From Candidatus Aenigmarchaeota archaeon LH_S4 (GTDB lineage: Archaea > Aenigmatarchaeota > Aenigmatarchaeia > QMZS01), in assembly GCA_023659975.1 (NCBI GenBank), contig JAGXOI010000002.1, positions 2,273 through 43,468 on the forward strand: a stretch of 41,196 nucleotides of DNA, written 5' to 3'. The translations under genes and the position numbers were made by a program. Shown one piece after another: positions 32,316 to 41,082 of this stretch (positions are counted from its first letter, which is position 1; each line of letters opens with the position of its first letter). The notes beneath the pieces are model-generated. The model ran no database searches and was not told where the DNA came from. It saw only the letters and a list, made by a program, of their open reading frames with translations.

Positions 32316-33481
32316 TTTATAGTCTTCTTTTGTATACCCCACTTTACAAGTAGGTTAGAAAATAAAAGTGGAATAACAAATGTGAACAAAATTGTTGAAG
32401 CAATAATCACAGAATACAAATCAATACCAATTAGACCCCTATTAAACAAAATTTTTATAATAACGATGCTTGTACTAAATCTTACTGAGAGACCAATTCC
32501 TAACATGATAGACTGTTTTACACCAAGTTTTTTCTTTCCTATAATATAACTACCAATAACTTTTGCCCCCATAGACACTGCAGCAACTAAAAGAATGAGT
32601 AAAGGATAAGAAATTAAATAATTAATATCCATTGACATACCAACCCAAAGGAAGAATATTGGCGCAAAAAAACCATAACATATTGTTTTAATTTCACTTT
32701 CTATTGTTTTCAACCTCTTTTTTGGAATGAAATTTTTAAGGCTAATCCCAGCAAGCAGTGCAGCAATGGGTGCGGCTTCTGCATATCCCCCAATTCCTAA
32801 AAATAGAAAGAATATAAAAATTATAAAGACAAATAAAGTTTCAATGGAATGGAATTTAAATTTTCTACCTTCTTCTTTTAGTTTAGTTAATCCTAGGGTA
32901 AAAATGAAAAGAATAAATAATGAAATTAATATCATACCTATATTAAAATGTGCCTGGGTTACTGAGCCAATTAAAATAACGATCAAAATTAAAATAAATA
33001 TTTCTATTATATCATCTATGATTCCTATCCCTATTATTGTTTGACCTAACTTCCTATTTATTATCTTAAATTCGTCCAATATTGGGATTAAAATCGCTTC
33101 TCCAACAGTTGCAAAAGATAGAGCAACGAGAATAGATATAAGCCATGAACAATTAAAAACAAAGTGAAGTAATAAACTTCCAAATATTGCTTCAAAGAAA
33201 ATAATGAAAAATGTCGCACCAAAAATAAACTTACTTTTAGTTTTTAATTTTTTTAAATCCAGTTCAAAACCAATTATAAAAAGTAAGAAATACATTCCAA
33301 GCTGAGCCAAAAATTTAAATGTTGAAGAAGATGTAATCGGATAAAAAGGATTATGAACAGCAAGCAAAGAACCTAAGATTAATGCAGCGAAAATCCACGG
33401 AATTCTTATTTTTTCTATTAATCTGCCGATGATAAATGTAAATAAAAAAGCAATTGCCAAGAACAAAAACATATTTATCAT
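32312..33481 (-). CDS. CPA2-family Na+/H+ (or K+/H+) antiporter
   Basis: This 389-residue protein has about 11-12 membrane helices and no RCK domain, so it is the short form of the family. Features are RIPWIFAALILGSLLA near residue 27, LGMYFLLFIIGFELDLKKLK, and the internal helix GIGIIDDIIEIFILI with the acidic pair expected in the ion path. It lies between two P-type ATPase genes on the same strand, overlapping the following one by 4 bp and starting 18 bp after the previous stop. Linked roles in Ca2+/Na+ balance are likely. Confidence 0.9.
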   Translation of the reverse strand: MINMFLFLAIAFLFTFIIGRLIEKIRIPWIFAALILGSLLAVHNPFYPITSSSTFKFLAQLGMYFLLFIIGFELDLKKLKTKSKFIFGATFFIIFFEAIFGSLLLHFVFNCSWLISILVALSFATVGEAILIPILDEFKIINRKLGQTIIGIGIIDDIIEIFILILIVILIGSVTQAHFNIGMILISLFILFIFTLGLTKLKEEGRKFKFHSIETLFVFIIFIFFLFLGIGGYAEAAPIAALLAGISLKNFIPKKRLKTIESEIKTICYGFFAPIFFLWVGMSMDINYLISYPLLILLVAAVSMGAKVIGSYIIGKKKLGVKQSIMLGIGLSVRFSTSIVIIKILFNRGLIGIDLYSVIIASTILFTFVIPLLFSNLLVKWGIQKKTIK

Positions 33482-33499
33482 AATTTATATTATTTCTCG

Positions 33500-36151
33500 T
33501 TAAAAAAATCTTTCTTTTTTACTCATAACTTTCAAAGCATCAAAAACAACTACTATAGACAAAGATACCAAAGCTGCAATAATTACATTAAATATTCCTA
33601 TTGGGGTGGTCTCAAATATCAAATTTAGTGGAGAATAAATTATCAATGCTGTTAATAAAATAGATGCTGCAGAAGCATAAACTAAGTATTTATTTGTAAA
33701 TAAGGATAATTTATAAACAGGATATTTGAAAGACCTGAAATTAAATGCATTTGCTATTTCAAAGAATATTAATGTTAATAAACCTGTAGTTCTGGCTGTT
33801 GTTATAGCTATACTTTCTGCGACTCCTTGCGCAAGAAGAGAGTTAAGAGTTAGGTAAAATACTCCTAAAGTGCCGAGGCCTAGTATAGTCCCGGCAATTG
33901 CAAGCAGTAAAATTAGCTCTCTGTTCAGAATACTAGATTTTTTTCTTGGTTTTGCTTTCATAATACCCTTATATGGTGGATTAAAACCTAAACTAATTGC
34001 TGGTAAATCATCTGTAACCATATTCATAAACAAAATCTGCAGGGCAAGTAGAGGTAAGGGTAGACCTAATAATATTCCAAAAAATATGACAAACAACTCT
34101 GCATAATTGCAAGAAAGCTGATAGGTAACAAATTTTTGTATATTGCTAAAGATTGTTCTTCCCTCCTTGACAGCAGAAATAATTGTGGCAAAGTTATCAT
34201 CTTTCAAAATCAAATCTGCTGATTCTTTGGAAACATCTGTTCCACTTATACCCATCGCTACACCAATATGTGATTCCTTTAGAGTAGGGGCATCATTCAC
34301 TCCATCCCCAGTCATAGTAACAATCTCTCTATTTTGTTTAAGTGCCTTTACAATTCTTAATTTATGTTCTGGTCTGACTCTGGCGAATATTGTTGTTTTA
34401 TTTACAATTTTTGAAAGTTCATCATCTGTTAATTTATCCATTTCTTCTCCTGTAAGGACCTCACCAGGAAGCCTTATTTCCCTTGCTATCTCAACAGCAG
34501 TTTCTTTGTTGTCACCTGTAATCATTTTTACTTTTATTCCCGCTTCTTCACATGAAAGTAAAGCGGATTTAACTTTTGCTCTTGGTGGATCTTCTATAGC
34601 TACTAAACCTAAAAATACAAGGTCATTTTCAAAGTGGTTTTTATCAAAATAGGAAGTCTCTTTATAAGCAATGGCAAGAACCCTATATTTTTTTAATGTA
34701 AAAGTTTTATTAAAATTCATTATCTTTTCTTTTTCTTTTTCACTTAGTTCAATAATTTTATCTTCTCTCTGTACAAATTTACATTTCTTAATTAAAATTT
34801 CCGGAGCCCCCTTTGAATAAACATAGTTCTTTCCTTTCTCCCTGTACAAGACAGACATCATTTTTCTTTCTGAGTTGAAGGGAAGTTCTTCTTTTCTTGT
34901 AATCCGCATATCTTCCCTGAAAATTCCTGCTTTTGCAGACATTATCAATAAAGATGCTTCTGTTGGACTACCTTTTATACTACACTCGCTATCGGTTCCT
35001 TTTCTCTCAATTTTTGCATCGTTGCACAAAATAGAGGTTTTTAAGAGTAGGTTTAGAGGAATATTTTCTTTCTTTCCATCTCTTTTAATATCTATTTTCT
35101 GATTCTTTAAGAGTAGACTACCTTTTGTACTGTAACCTGTACCAGTGATACTGATAACTTTATTATCTATAAATATTTTTTTTGCTGTCATCTCTCCTTT
35201 TGTTATAGTACCAGTTTTATCTGCACATATTACTGTAGTTTCTCCAAGAGTTTCAATTATTGACATTCTGCTTAATATTGCATTTTTCTTTGACATCCTG
35301 TAAGCACCATAAGCAAGAGTTGAGATGATAACAACAGGAAGTCCTTCAGGAAATCCTGCTACACATAAAGCAATAACAACAATAAGAACTTCTACCAGAA
35401 TACTATAAGAAAAAGAAGTGCTTCTTATTAACATAATAGCACCGGTTAAAACAGAAACAACTATCGCTATAAAAGCCATATATTTTGCCAACCTATTCAC
35501 TTTCTTTTGTAAAGGTAATTCTTTTTCTGCCCTGGAAATCATCCCTGCAATCTTTCCAAACTCTGTATTCATCCCGGTATGCAAGACCTCTGCTCTGGTT
35601 TTTCCATTAACAACATAAGTCCCCATGAAAATTTGATTATCTTCCCTATAATTTTTCTTATTTTTTGCTGCAAATTTTTTGATTTCTTTAGATTCTCCTG
35701 TCAGGGTAGATTCGTTAATTTTTAATTCTTTTTCTTCCAAAATTAAGCAATCTGCCGGGATTTTTTCACCAGTTCTTAAAACAACAATATCTCCCCGGAC
35801 TATTTTCCTTGAAGGCACTTCAACTTCTTTCCCATCCCTTATAACAACAGAAATTGGTGTAATTATTTGCTTCAAAGACTTAATTGCACTCTCTGCTTTG
35901 TATTCCTGAAAAAATCCAACAAATATAACAATAACAATAATTACAAAAATTGTGTATCCTGTTACTAACTCACCAACAAAAAAGGATAATAAGGCTCCAA
36001 CAAATAGTAAATAAACCATGAAATTATTCTTTATCTGCCTCAAAAGAATTTGTAATGGAGAAATGTGAAGAAGTTCTTTTATTTCATTGTAACCATATTC
36101 TCTAAGTCTTTTAGTGGCTTCTTTTTGGGTAAGACCTTTTAACTTCTTCAT
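33500..36151 (-). CDS. P-type ATPase, P2 cation pump
   Basis: This 883-residue pump has LTGESKE, CADKTGTITKGEM (Asp around residue 315), KGAPEILIKKC and MTGDGVNDAPTLKESHIGVAMG. Ion-site positions fit the Ca2+ family: PEGLPVVIIS in helix 4, CNYAEL in helix 5 and NMVTDDLPAI in helix 6. The N-terminal LKGLTQKEATKRLREYGYNEI is the usual cation-ATPase N domain. It is clearly a different paralog from the pump at 29844-32315, so two class-2 pumps share one operon. It is the first gene; its promoter must lie between 36152 and the 220-bp element. Confidence 0.93.
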   Translation of the reverse strand: MKKLKGLTQKEATKRLREYGYNEIKELLHISPLQILLRQIKNNFMVYLLFVGALLSFFVGELVTGYTIFVIIVIVIFVGFFQEYKAESAIKSLKQIITPISVVIRDGKEVEVPSRKIVRGDIVVLRTGEKIPADCLILEEKELKINESTLTGESKEIKKFAAKNKKNYREDNQIFMGTYVVNGKTRAEVLHTGMNTEFGKIAGMISRAEKELPLQKKVNRLAKYMAFIAIVVSVLTGAIMLIRSTSFSYSILVEVLIVVIALCVAGFPEGLPVVIISTLAYGAYRMSKKNAILSRMSIIETLGETTVICADKTGTITKGEMTAKKIFIDNKVISITGTGYSTKGSLLLKNQKIDIKRDGKKENIPLNLLLKTSILCNDAKIERKGTDSECSIKGSPTEASLLIMSAKAGIFREDMRITRKEELPFNSERKMMSVLYREKGKNYVYSKGAPEILIKKCKFVQREDKIIELSEKEKEKIMNFNKTFTLKKYRVLAIAYKETSYFDKNHFENDLVFLGLVAIEDPPRAKVKSALLSCEEAGIKVKMITGDNKETAVEIAREIRLPGEVLTGEEMDKLTDDELSKIVNKTTIFARVRPEHKLRIVKALKQNREIVTMTGDGVNDAPTLKESHIGVAMGISGTDVSKESADLILKDDNFATIISAVKEGRTIFSNIQKFVTYQLSCNYAELFVIFFGILLGLPLPLLALQILFMNMVTDDLPAISLGFNPPYKGIMKAKPRKKSSILNRELILLLAIAGTILGLGTLGVFYLTLNSLLAQGVAESIAITTARTTGLLTLIFFEIANAFNFRSFKYPVYKLSLFTNKYLVYASAASILLTALIIYSPLNLIFETTPIGIFNVIIAALVSLSIVVVFDALKVMSKKERFF

Positions 36152-36203
36152 AATAACATGAAACTATTTTAGATAATTTGTTTATTTTAAACTATAATAA
36201 AAT

Positions 36204-36423
36204 TTTTGCACTTTTAATATAAACCTTCCATAGCGGTTTTAACCACTTCCCCAATATTCCCAATTTTCTCATACAATTCAATACTCCACTCAACAAACTT
36301 TCCAACTTCCTTTTACTGCTCTGACAAAGTGATTAAAACAAGGTTTGTTAAAGAGAGTTCTGAATTTTGACAAAAATTATTGATATATTTGCTAAATATC
36401 CTTAAAAACTAAAAAGTGCAAAA
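36204..36423. mobile_element. MITE-like element, copy 1 (220 bp)
   Basis: The element has perfect 12-bp terminal inverted repeats (TTTTGCACTTTT ... AAAAGTGCAAAA). It is 98% identical to 40853-41073, differing by three C/T changes and one extra A. The pair is in direct orientation on either side of the hydrogenase module. On the minus strand an open frame of about 63 codons is interrupted by one stop, same in both copies (…LITLSEQ, stop, KEVGKFVEWSIELYEK…), suggesting a gene remnant. No target-site duplication is evident. Confidence 0.85.
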
Positions 36424-36466
36424 GTTATATAGTTAAGTAACAAATACCTTATATTTAAGTTTAATT

Positions 36467-36907
36467 GTGGGGAAAATCTTAATAGCTGGTTTAGGAGATA
36501 AATTGCGGGGTGATGATGGTCTTGGCCCTTTAGTAATAGAAAAACTCAAAAATGAGAAATTACCTGAAAATGTTGAAGTGGAAGATTTTGGTTCAGGAGT
36601 CTTTGCTCTTCTAAACAAAATAGAGCAATATGAAAAAATCATTGTTGTGGATGCTATCAAAAGAGAAGGTAACCCAGGAGAAGTATATAACTTTGAATTA
36701 TCTGATTTAAAAAAAGGAAAACTCACAAATATCCATGAGACTAAAATAGATAAGATAGTTCTCGTGGCTAAAGAGCTGGGTGTTGAGACAAAAATATTAA
36801 TTGTGGGTTGCGAACCAAAATCAATGGAATATGAAGTTGGTCTATCAAAAGAAGTGGAAAAAGCGATTCCTGAAATAATAGATTTGATTGTTGCTTCTAT
36901 TAACTGA
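36467..36907 (+). CDS. Hydrogenase maturation protease (HycI/HyaD type)
   Basis: This 146-residue endopeptidase cuts the C-terminal tail from the large subunit after nickel insertion. The opening GKILIAGLGDKLRGDDGLGPLVIEKL with the nickel-sensing acidic residue, VVDAIKREGNPGEVYNF and GCEPKSMEYEVGLSKEVE are typical. The start is GTG at 36467, the first codon of the family N-terminus. TATA-like sequence (gttatatagt) lies near the right end of the MITE at 36424-36432, so the element may supply the promoter. Its likely substrate is the alpha subunit at 39605, which has a 10-residue tail after DPCTPCSTH. Confidence 0.92.
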   Translation: MGKILIAGLGDKLRGDDGLGPLVIEKLKNEKLPENVEVEDFGSGVFALLNKIEQYEKIIVVDAIKREGNPGEVYNFELSDLKKGKLTNIHETKIDKIVLVAKELGVETKILIVGCEPKSMEYEVGLSKEVEKAIPEIIDLIVASIN

Positions 36908-36926
36908 TAAAAAATTTTATTTAATT

Positions 36927-37100
36927 ATGATAGAAATTTCAAGAAAAGATAATGTTTCCTTTTCTGATATAGCACCTTCAAAATTTTGGAGGGCTGGAGG
37001 AGGTAAACTCCTTGATTATTTTAACAATGTCTCAAGAATGTTAAAAAACCCTAAAAAAGTATATGTAGATGAACTAATTGGTTTCCATAGTGGGATTTAA
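36927..37100 (+). CDS. Small hypothetical protein in hydrogenase operon
   Basis: This 57-residue ORF (from MIEISRKDNVSF; the track extends it upstream to 36888) lies between the protease and the beta subunit on the same strand, 19 and 24 bp away. The peptide (SFSDIAPSKFWRAGGGKLLDYF...) has no recognised motif, cysteine or membrane segment. It could be a small regulator or DNA-binding protein, or a remnant. Its position in the operon is the main evidence. Confidence 0.5.
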   Translation: MIEISRKDNVSFSDIAPSKFWRAGGGKLLDYFNNVSRMLKNPKKVYVDELIGFHSGI

Positions 37101-37124
37101 TAAAGAGTAATGTGTAATTAAATA

Positions 37125-38093
37125 ATGTATTATGTTCTAAAGAAAAAAGATCTCCCAAAATTCGTGAAACTGTTAAACAAAGATTTTGAGGTAATAGCTC
37201 CCGTAAAAAAGAATGGCTCTCTTATTTTTGATAAAGTAAGTTCCGCGGATGAAATCGTGAAGAATTATATAAACACTGATTACCCTCCAAAGAATCTTTT
37301 CCTCCCTGATGGAGAAACAATATTTGAATACAAGAAATCCAATAATATAAAAATAAAGCATCCTGGAAAGCCAAAGAAAAGAGTGATATATAGAATTAGA
37401 CCTTGTGATGTAAATGCTCTGTTGAAATTGGATAAAATATTGGGTGGAGGATTCTATTACAGAACAAAAAGGGAAAACACGAAAATCATAGCAATTAACT
37501 GCACCAAAGCTGGGGAAAATTGTTTCTGCACAAGTTTAGGGGATGACCAGTTAAAGGAAGGTTTTGATTTGTTATTAACAGATGTTGGAAAAGAATTTTA
37601 CATAAAGATTGGGAGTGAGTGGGGCAAAAAATTGATGAAACACAAAATCTTCAAGAGAGCGGAAAACTCGTTCAAGAAAACTTTTTTTGAATGCAAGAGA
37701 TTTTTCTTAGCAAAAGATTTAGACAAAAAAATAGAAAGAAATTTCAACACAAAGATCTGGGAAAAGCACTTCAAGAAATGTTTTTCCTGCACTGCTTGTT
37801 CAGTAGTCTGCCCTATGTGCTATTGTTTTGATTTAGTACAAGTTCCAAAATCTGAAAATGAAGGTAAAGTAAAAAAATTCTGGAGTTCCTGCTTGTTAAA
37901 AGAATTTTCAAGAGTTGCAGGAGATTTTATTTTCAGAGATAAAAGAGTTAATAGGGTGAGGCAATTCCTAAGTCACAAATTCTTATATGGAAAAAAACAT
38001 TATGATGAATTCTTGTGTGTTGGTTGCGGTCGTTGCATATCACATTGTCCTGTAGGAATTGACTACGAAAAGTTTTTAGAGGAAATAAAATGA
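37125..38093 (+). CDS. hydB: Hydrogenase/sulfhydrogenase beta subunit (4Fe-4S)
   Basis: This 322-residue electron-transfer subunit carries two 4Fe-4S ferredoxin motifs near the end: CFSCTACSVVCPMCYC (around residue 222) and CVGCGRCISHCPVGID (around residue 302). The N-terminal half has a domain typical of HydB from Thermococcales (RPCDVNALLKLDKIL). In group 3b hydrogenases it passes electrons between the gamma (flavin) and delta subunits. It overlaps hydG by 4 bp (ATGA). It is cytoplasmic, with no signal peptide. Confidence 0.92.
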   Translation: MYYVLKKKDLPKFVKLLNKDFEVIAPVKKNGSLIFDKVSSADEIVKNYINTDYPPKNLFLPDGETIFEYKKSNNIKIKHPGKPKKRVIYRIRPCDVNALLKLDKILGGGFYYRTKRENTKIIAINCTKAGENCFCTSLGDDQLKEGFDLLLTDVGKEFYIKIGSEWGKKLMKHKIFKRAENSFKKTFFECKRFFLAKDLDKKIERNFNTKIWEKHFKKCFSCTACSVVCPMCYCFDLVQVPKSENEGKVKKFWSSCLLKEFSRVAGDFIFRDKRVNRVRQFLSHKFLYGKKHYDEFLCVGCGRCISHCPVGIDYEKFLEEIK

Positions 38094-38914
38094 AAATATA
38101 TACACCAGATATTGGGAAAATTAAAAAAACAATAAAAGAGACAGAGGACACGAAAACTTTTCAAATAGAACTAGAAAACAAAATTTTAAGAGAACATTTC
38201 TATTTTAACCCAGGTGAATTTGTCTTAATCACAGTTTTCGGTGTTGGGGAAGCACCATTCTCGATCTCTTCCTCCCCTTTCAACAAAAATTATTTTGAGA
38301 TAACTGCAAGAAAAACAGGTAATGTAACAAATGCTCTTTTCAATCTTAAAGAAGGGAATAAAATAGGTGTTAGAGGACCTCATGGTAAAGGATATCCAAT
38401 GGATGAGTTTGAACACACAAATATTATACTTATTAGTGGGGGTTGTGGACTTGCCCCTCTGAAATCACTAATCGAATATGTAATACAAAAGAGAGGTTAT
38501 TATAACAAACTAACCTTGCTTTATGGAGCCAAAACACCTCAAAATATTATTTACGAAAAAGAAATTTCAAAATGGAAAAAGATCAAGAATTTTGATGTTC
38601 ATTTAACTGTGGACAAAGGTAATAAGAAATGGAAAGGTAACTTAGGAGTGGTCACAAAACTAATAAACAAGGTTAAGAATTTTGAAAACTCTGTGGTTTG
38701 TCTTTGTGGACCTCCTGTAATGATGAAGTACTCAATTCCAGAATTAAAGAAAAAAGGAGTTGAGGATGAGGATATTTTTGTTTCCCTGGAGAGAAAAATG
38801 CAATGCGGTTTAAAAATTTGCTGTCATTGCAATATTAATGATGTTTATGTTTGTAAGGATGGTCCTGTGTTTCGTTATTTGGACATTAAAGATTTGAGTG
38901 AATTAGGATGGTAA
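38090..38914 (+). CDS. hydG: Hydrogenase gamma subunit (FAD/NAD(P)-binding)
   Basis: This 274-residue flavoprotein is of the ferredoxin-reductase type. FNPGEFVLITVFGVGEAPFSISSSP is the FAD-binding RxxS-like region, and ILISGGCGLAPLKSLIEYVI is the NAD(P) site. The C-terminal CGLKICCHCNINDVYVCKDG holds a 2Fe-2S site. It hands electrons from NAD(P)H to the beta and delta subunits. It overlaps hydB by 4 bp and hydD by 7 bp, so it is tightly coupled. Length matches Pyrococcus HydG. Confidence 0.92.
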   Translation: MKIYTPDIGKIKKTIKETEDTKTFQIELENKILREHFYFNPGEFVLITVFGVGEAPFSISSSPFNKNYFEITARKTGNVTNALFNLKEGNKIGVRGPHGKGYPMDEFEHTNIILISGGCGLAPLKSLIEYVIQKRGYYNKLTLLYGAKTPQNIIYEKEISKWKKIKNFDVHLTVDKGNKKWKGNLGVVTKLINKVKNFENSVVCLCGPPVMMKYSIPELKKKGVEDEDIFVSLERKMQCGLKICCHCNINDVYVCKDGPVFRYLDIKDLSELGW

Positions 38915-39615
38915 AGAAAAAAGTTGGTGTGTTTAAATTCACATGTTGTTCCGGATGTCAAGTGGAGATTCTAAACCAAGCTGAGAGATTTTTGGAACTA
39001 AGGAAAAAACTTGATTTCAAATACATGAAAATCTTAAAGAAAGGGAAAATTCAAAAATTTGATATAGGGTTTATTAAAGGTGCAATTTCTTCAAAGGAAG
39101 AAGTTGAATTAGCAAAAGAAATCAGAGAAAAAACTGATTACTTGATTGCATTGGGCAGCTGCGCAGTTCTTGGAGGAATTTCTGCAATGCAAAACTTTGT
39201 TTCTGCTAAGAACAAAAGAAAAACAAATTACACACCTAAAGACAAATCAGTTCCAGTTGAAAAATATGTTAAGGTTGAGTACAGATTAAGAGGTTGCCCT
39301 ATTACTGGTTCCGAATTTTTACAAATGATAAATGATCTTTTAGCAGGAAAAACACTAAGGGATCTGGAAACACCTGTTTGCAACGAGTGCAGGAAAAACA
39401 ATAATGAATGTTTGATAGAAAAAGGTGAATTTTGTGCAGGTCCAATAACATATGCAGGTTGCAAAGCAATCTGCCCAGAAAACAATACTTCTTGCATAGG
39501 TTGTAGAGGGATAACAAAAGATGCGAATTTAAAGGAGTGGAAGAAGAAAATGAAAGAAAAGGGATTTGAGGAAAAGAGTAAAGAAGTTTTGAGAATATTT
39601 AATCATGAGCCATGA
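38908..39615 (+). CDS. hydD: Hydrogenase delta subunit (small subunit)
   Basis: This 235-residue small subunit has 4Fe-4S ligands. The N-terminal CCSGCQVE (Cys14 and Cys17 as the CxxC pair), ALGSCAVLGG, RGCPITGSEF and the later group CNECRKNNNECLIEKGEFCAGPITYAGCKAICP supply ligands for three clusters. No twin-arginine leader is present, so the enzyme is cytoplasmic. It overlaps hydG by 7 bp and the alpha subunit by up to 11 bp. Lengths and order fit HydBGDA of Thermococcales. Confidence 0.93.
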   Translation: MVKKKVGVFKFTCCSGCQVEILNQAERFLELRKKLDFKYMKILKKGKIQKFDIGFIKGAISSKEEVELAKEIREKTDYLIALGSCAVLGGISAMQNFVSAKNKRKTNYTPKDKSVPVEKYVKVEYRLRGCPITGSEFLQMINDLLAGKTLRDLETPVCNECRKNNNECLIEKGEFCAGPITYAGCKAICPENNTSCIGCRGITKDANLKEWKKKMKEKGFEEKSKEVLRIFNHEP

Positions 39616-40849
39616 AATGACTAGAGTGGGAGGTAATGCAACAATTATTTTAGAGAAAGATGGAAAAAAATTAATTCCTAAAGTTAATATATATGAATCC
39701 TCAAGAAAATTTGAAAAAATCCTAATCGGAAAAAAAGTAGAGGAAATACCTGATTTAGTGAGCAGAATCTGTGGTATTTGCCATGTACCTCACAAATTAG
39801 GAGGAATAATGGCTATTGAGGATGCTCTGAATGTAAAAGTAGGGAAAGAGATAGAGATGTTGAGAGAACTCCTAAACTTAGGTTCCTTAATGAACAGCCA
39901 CGTGTTGCACTTGTTCTTCATGGTTCTTCCAGATATAAAAGAACATGATAATATATTTGAAATGACAAATAACTATAAAAATCTCATCAATAAAGGACTA
40001 AAATTAGAAAAAGTAAGTGAGGAAATTGTTAAAGTTGTTGGTGGTAGGGAGGTACATACATTAACCCCTAAAATTGGTGGTTTCACTAAATTCCCTGGAA
40101 GAAAGGATCTGAACACACTTCTAAAAAATTTAAAAGAAGCAAGAAAAGATGCTTTGGAAGCAATTAAAGTTTTTTCAGAAAACAAAAAGGACTTGAAGTT
40201 CAAAAAGAAAACCAGGCACATCTCCTTGAAAGGAAATAAAAATTATGAAGTTCTTAAGGGAGACTTAATCGCAGATGGTTTTGACTTTTCCGCAAAAGAG
40301 TATGGAAAATTCCTAAAGGAATACGAAGTTGATTATTCCACAGCAAAATTCTCTGAATTCAACAACAAAAGTTATATGGTGGGCGCTCTCTCTAGGTTGA
40401 TTAATAATGGAGATAACTTGCCAGCAAAAATAAAAAAATATTTGAAAAATTTGGAATTAAACTCACCATTCTCCAACAATCTTGCACAAACAATTGAAGT
40501 TTATTATTGCATTGAAAGAGCTATAGAGATTATTGAAAATTTGAAATTGAGGGAAAAGAATGTTGATTTTAAGTATAAAGAAAGTGAAGGAATAAGCGTA
40601 ACTGAAGCTCCAAGAGGGATTCTAGTTCACCATTACAAAATTGGAAAAAATGGAAAAGTGAAATATGCTAACATAATCACACCAACTGCTCAAAATCTGA
40701 AAAGTATGGAGGATTCTGCAACAGAGTTCATACCTTCTGTGCCTAAAAAAGATCTAGAACATTTCCTTGAAAGATTGATTAGGGCTTATGATCCATGCAC
40801 CCCCTGCTCAACTCATTTCCTTGATGTAAGATACAATGATTATTTATAA
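39605..40849 (+). CDS. hydA: NiFe hydrogenase alpha (large) subunit
   Basis: This 414-residue catalytic subunit has two nickel-binding ends: RICGICHVPHK (Cys56, Cys59) and the C-terminal DPCTPCSTH (Cys398, Cys401) followed by a 10-residue tail (FLDVRYNDYL) that the maturation protease removes. The gene order and the partner subunits place it in group 3b, reversibly linking H2 with NAD(P)H and sometimes reducing sulfur. MTRVGGN at 39617 is an alternative start that avoids overlap with hydD. The hypABCDEF genes are not in this window. The second MITE begins 3 bp after the stop codon. Confidence 0.95.
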   Translation: MSHEMTRVGGNATIILEKDGKKLIPKVNIYESSRKFEKILIGKKVEEIPDLVSRICGICHVPHKLGGIMAIEDALNVKVGKEIEMLRELLNLGSLMNSHVLHLFFMVLPDIKEHDNIFEMTNNYKNLINKGLKLEKVSEEIVKVVGGREVHTLTPKIGGFTKFPGRKDLNTLLKNLKEARKDALEAIKVFSENKKDLKFKKKTRHISLKGNKNYEVLKGDLIADGFDFSAKEYGKFLKEYEVDYSTAKFSEFNNKSYMVGALSRLINNGDNLPAKIKKYLKNLELNSPFSNNLAQTIEVYYCIERAIEIIENLKLREKNVDFKYKESEGISVTEAPRGILVHHYKIGKNGKVKYANIITPTAQNLKSMEDSATEFIPSVPKKDLEHFLERLIRAYDPCTPCSTHFLDVRYNDYL

Positions 40850-40852
40850 AGG

Positions 40853-41073
40853 TTTTGCACTTTTAATATAAACCTTCCATAGCGGTTTTAACCACTTCCC
40901 TAATATTCCCAATTTTCTCATACAATTCAATATTCCACTCAACAAACTTTCCAACTTCCTTTTACTGCTCTGACAAAGTGATTAAAACAAGGTTTGTTAA
41001 AGAGAGTTCTGAATTTTGACAAAAATTATTGATATATTTGTTAAATATCCTTAAAAAACTAAAAAGTGCAAAA
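40853..41073. mobile_element. MITE-like element, copy 2 (221 bp)
   Basis: Direct copy of 36204-36423 with the same 12-bp terminal inverted repeats; three base changes and one extra A. It begins right after hydA and ends 10 bp before the tnpB stop codon. Confidence 0.85.
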
Positions 41074-41082
41074 CTTATACTG

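Noticed and set aside
33870-35909. Several plus-strand ORFs across the P-type ATPase gene
   Set aside because: All lie opposite conserved ATPase motifs and have low-complexity Ser/Ile/Leu composition.
36204-41073. Proof of composite transposition by target-site duplications
   Set aside because: No convincing short duplication was seen at the outer ends of either element; mobility is therefore only inferred.
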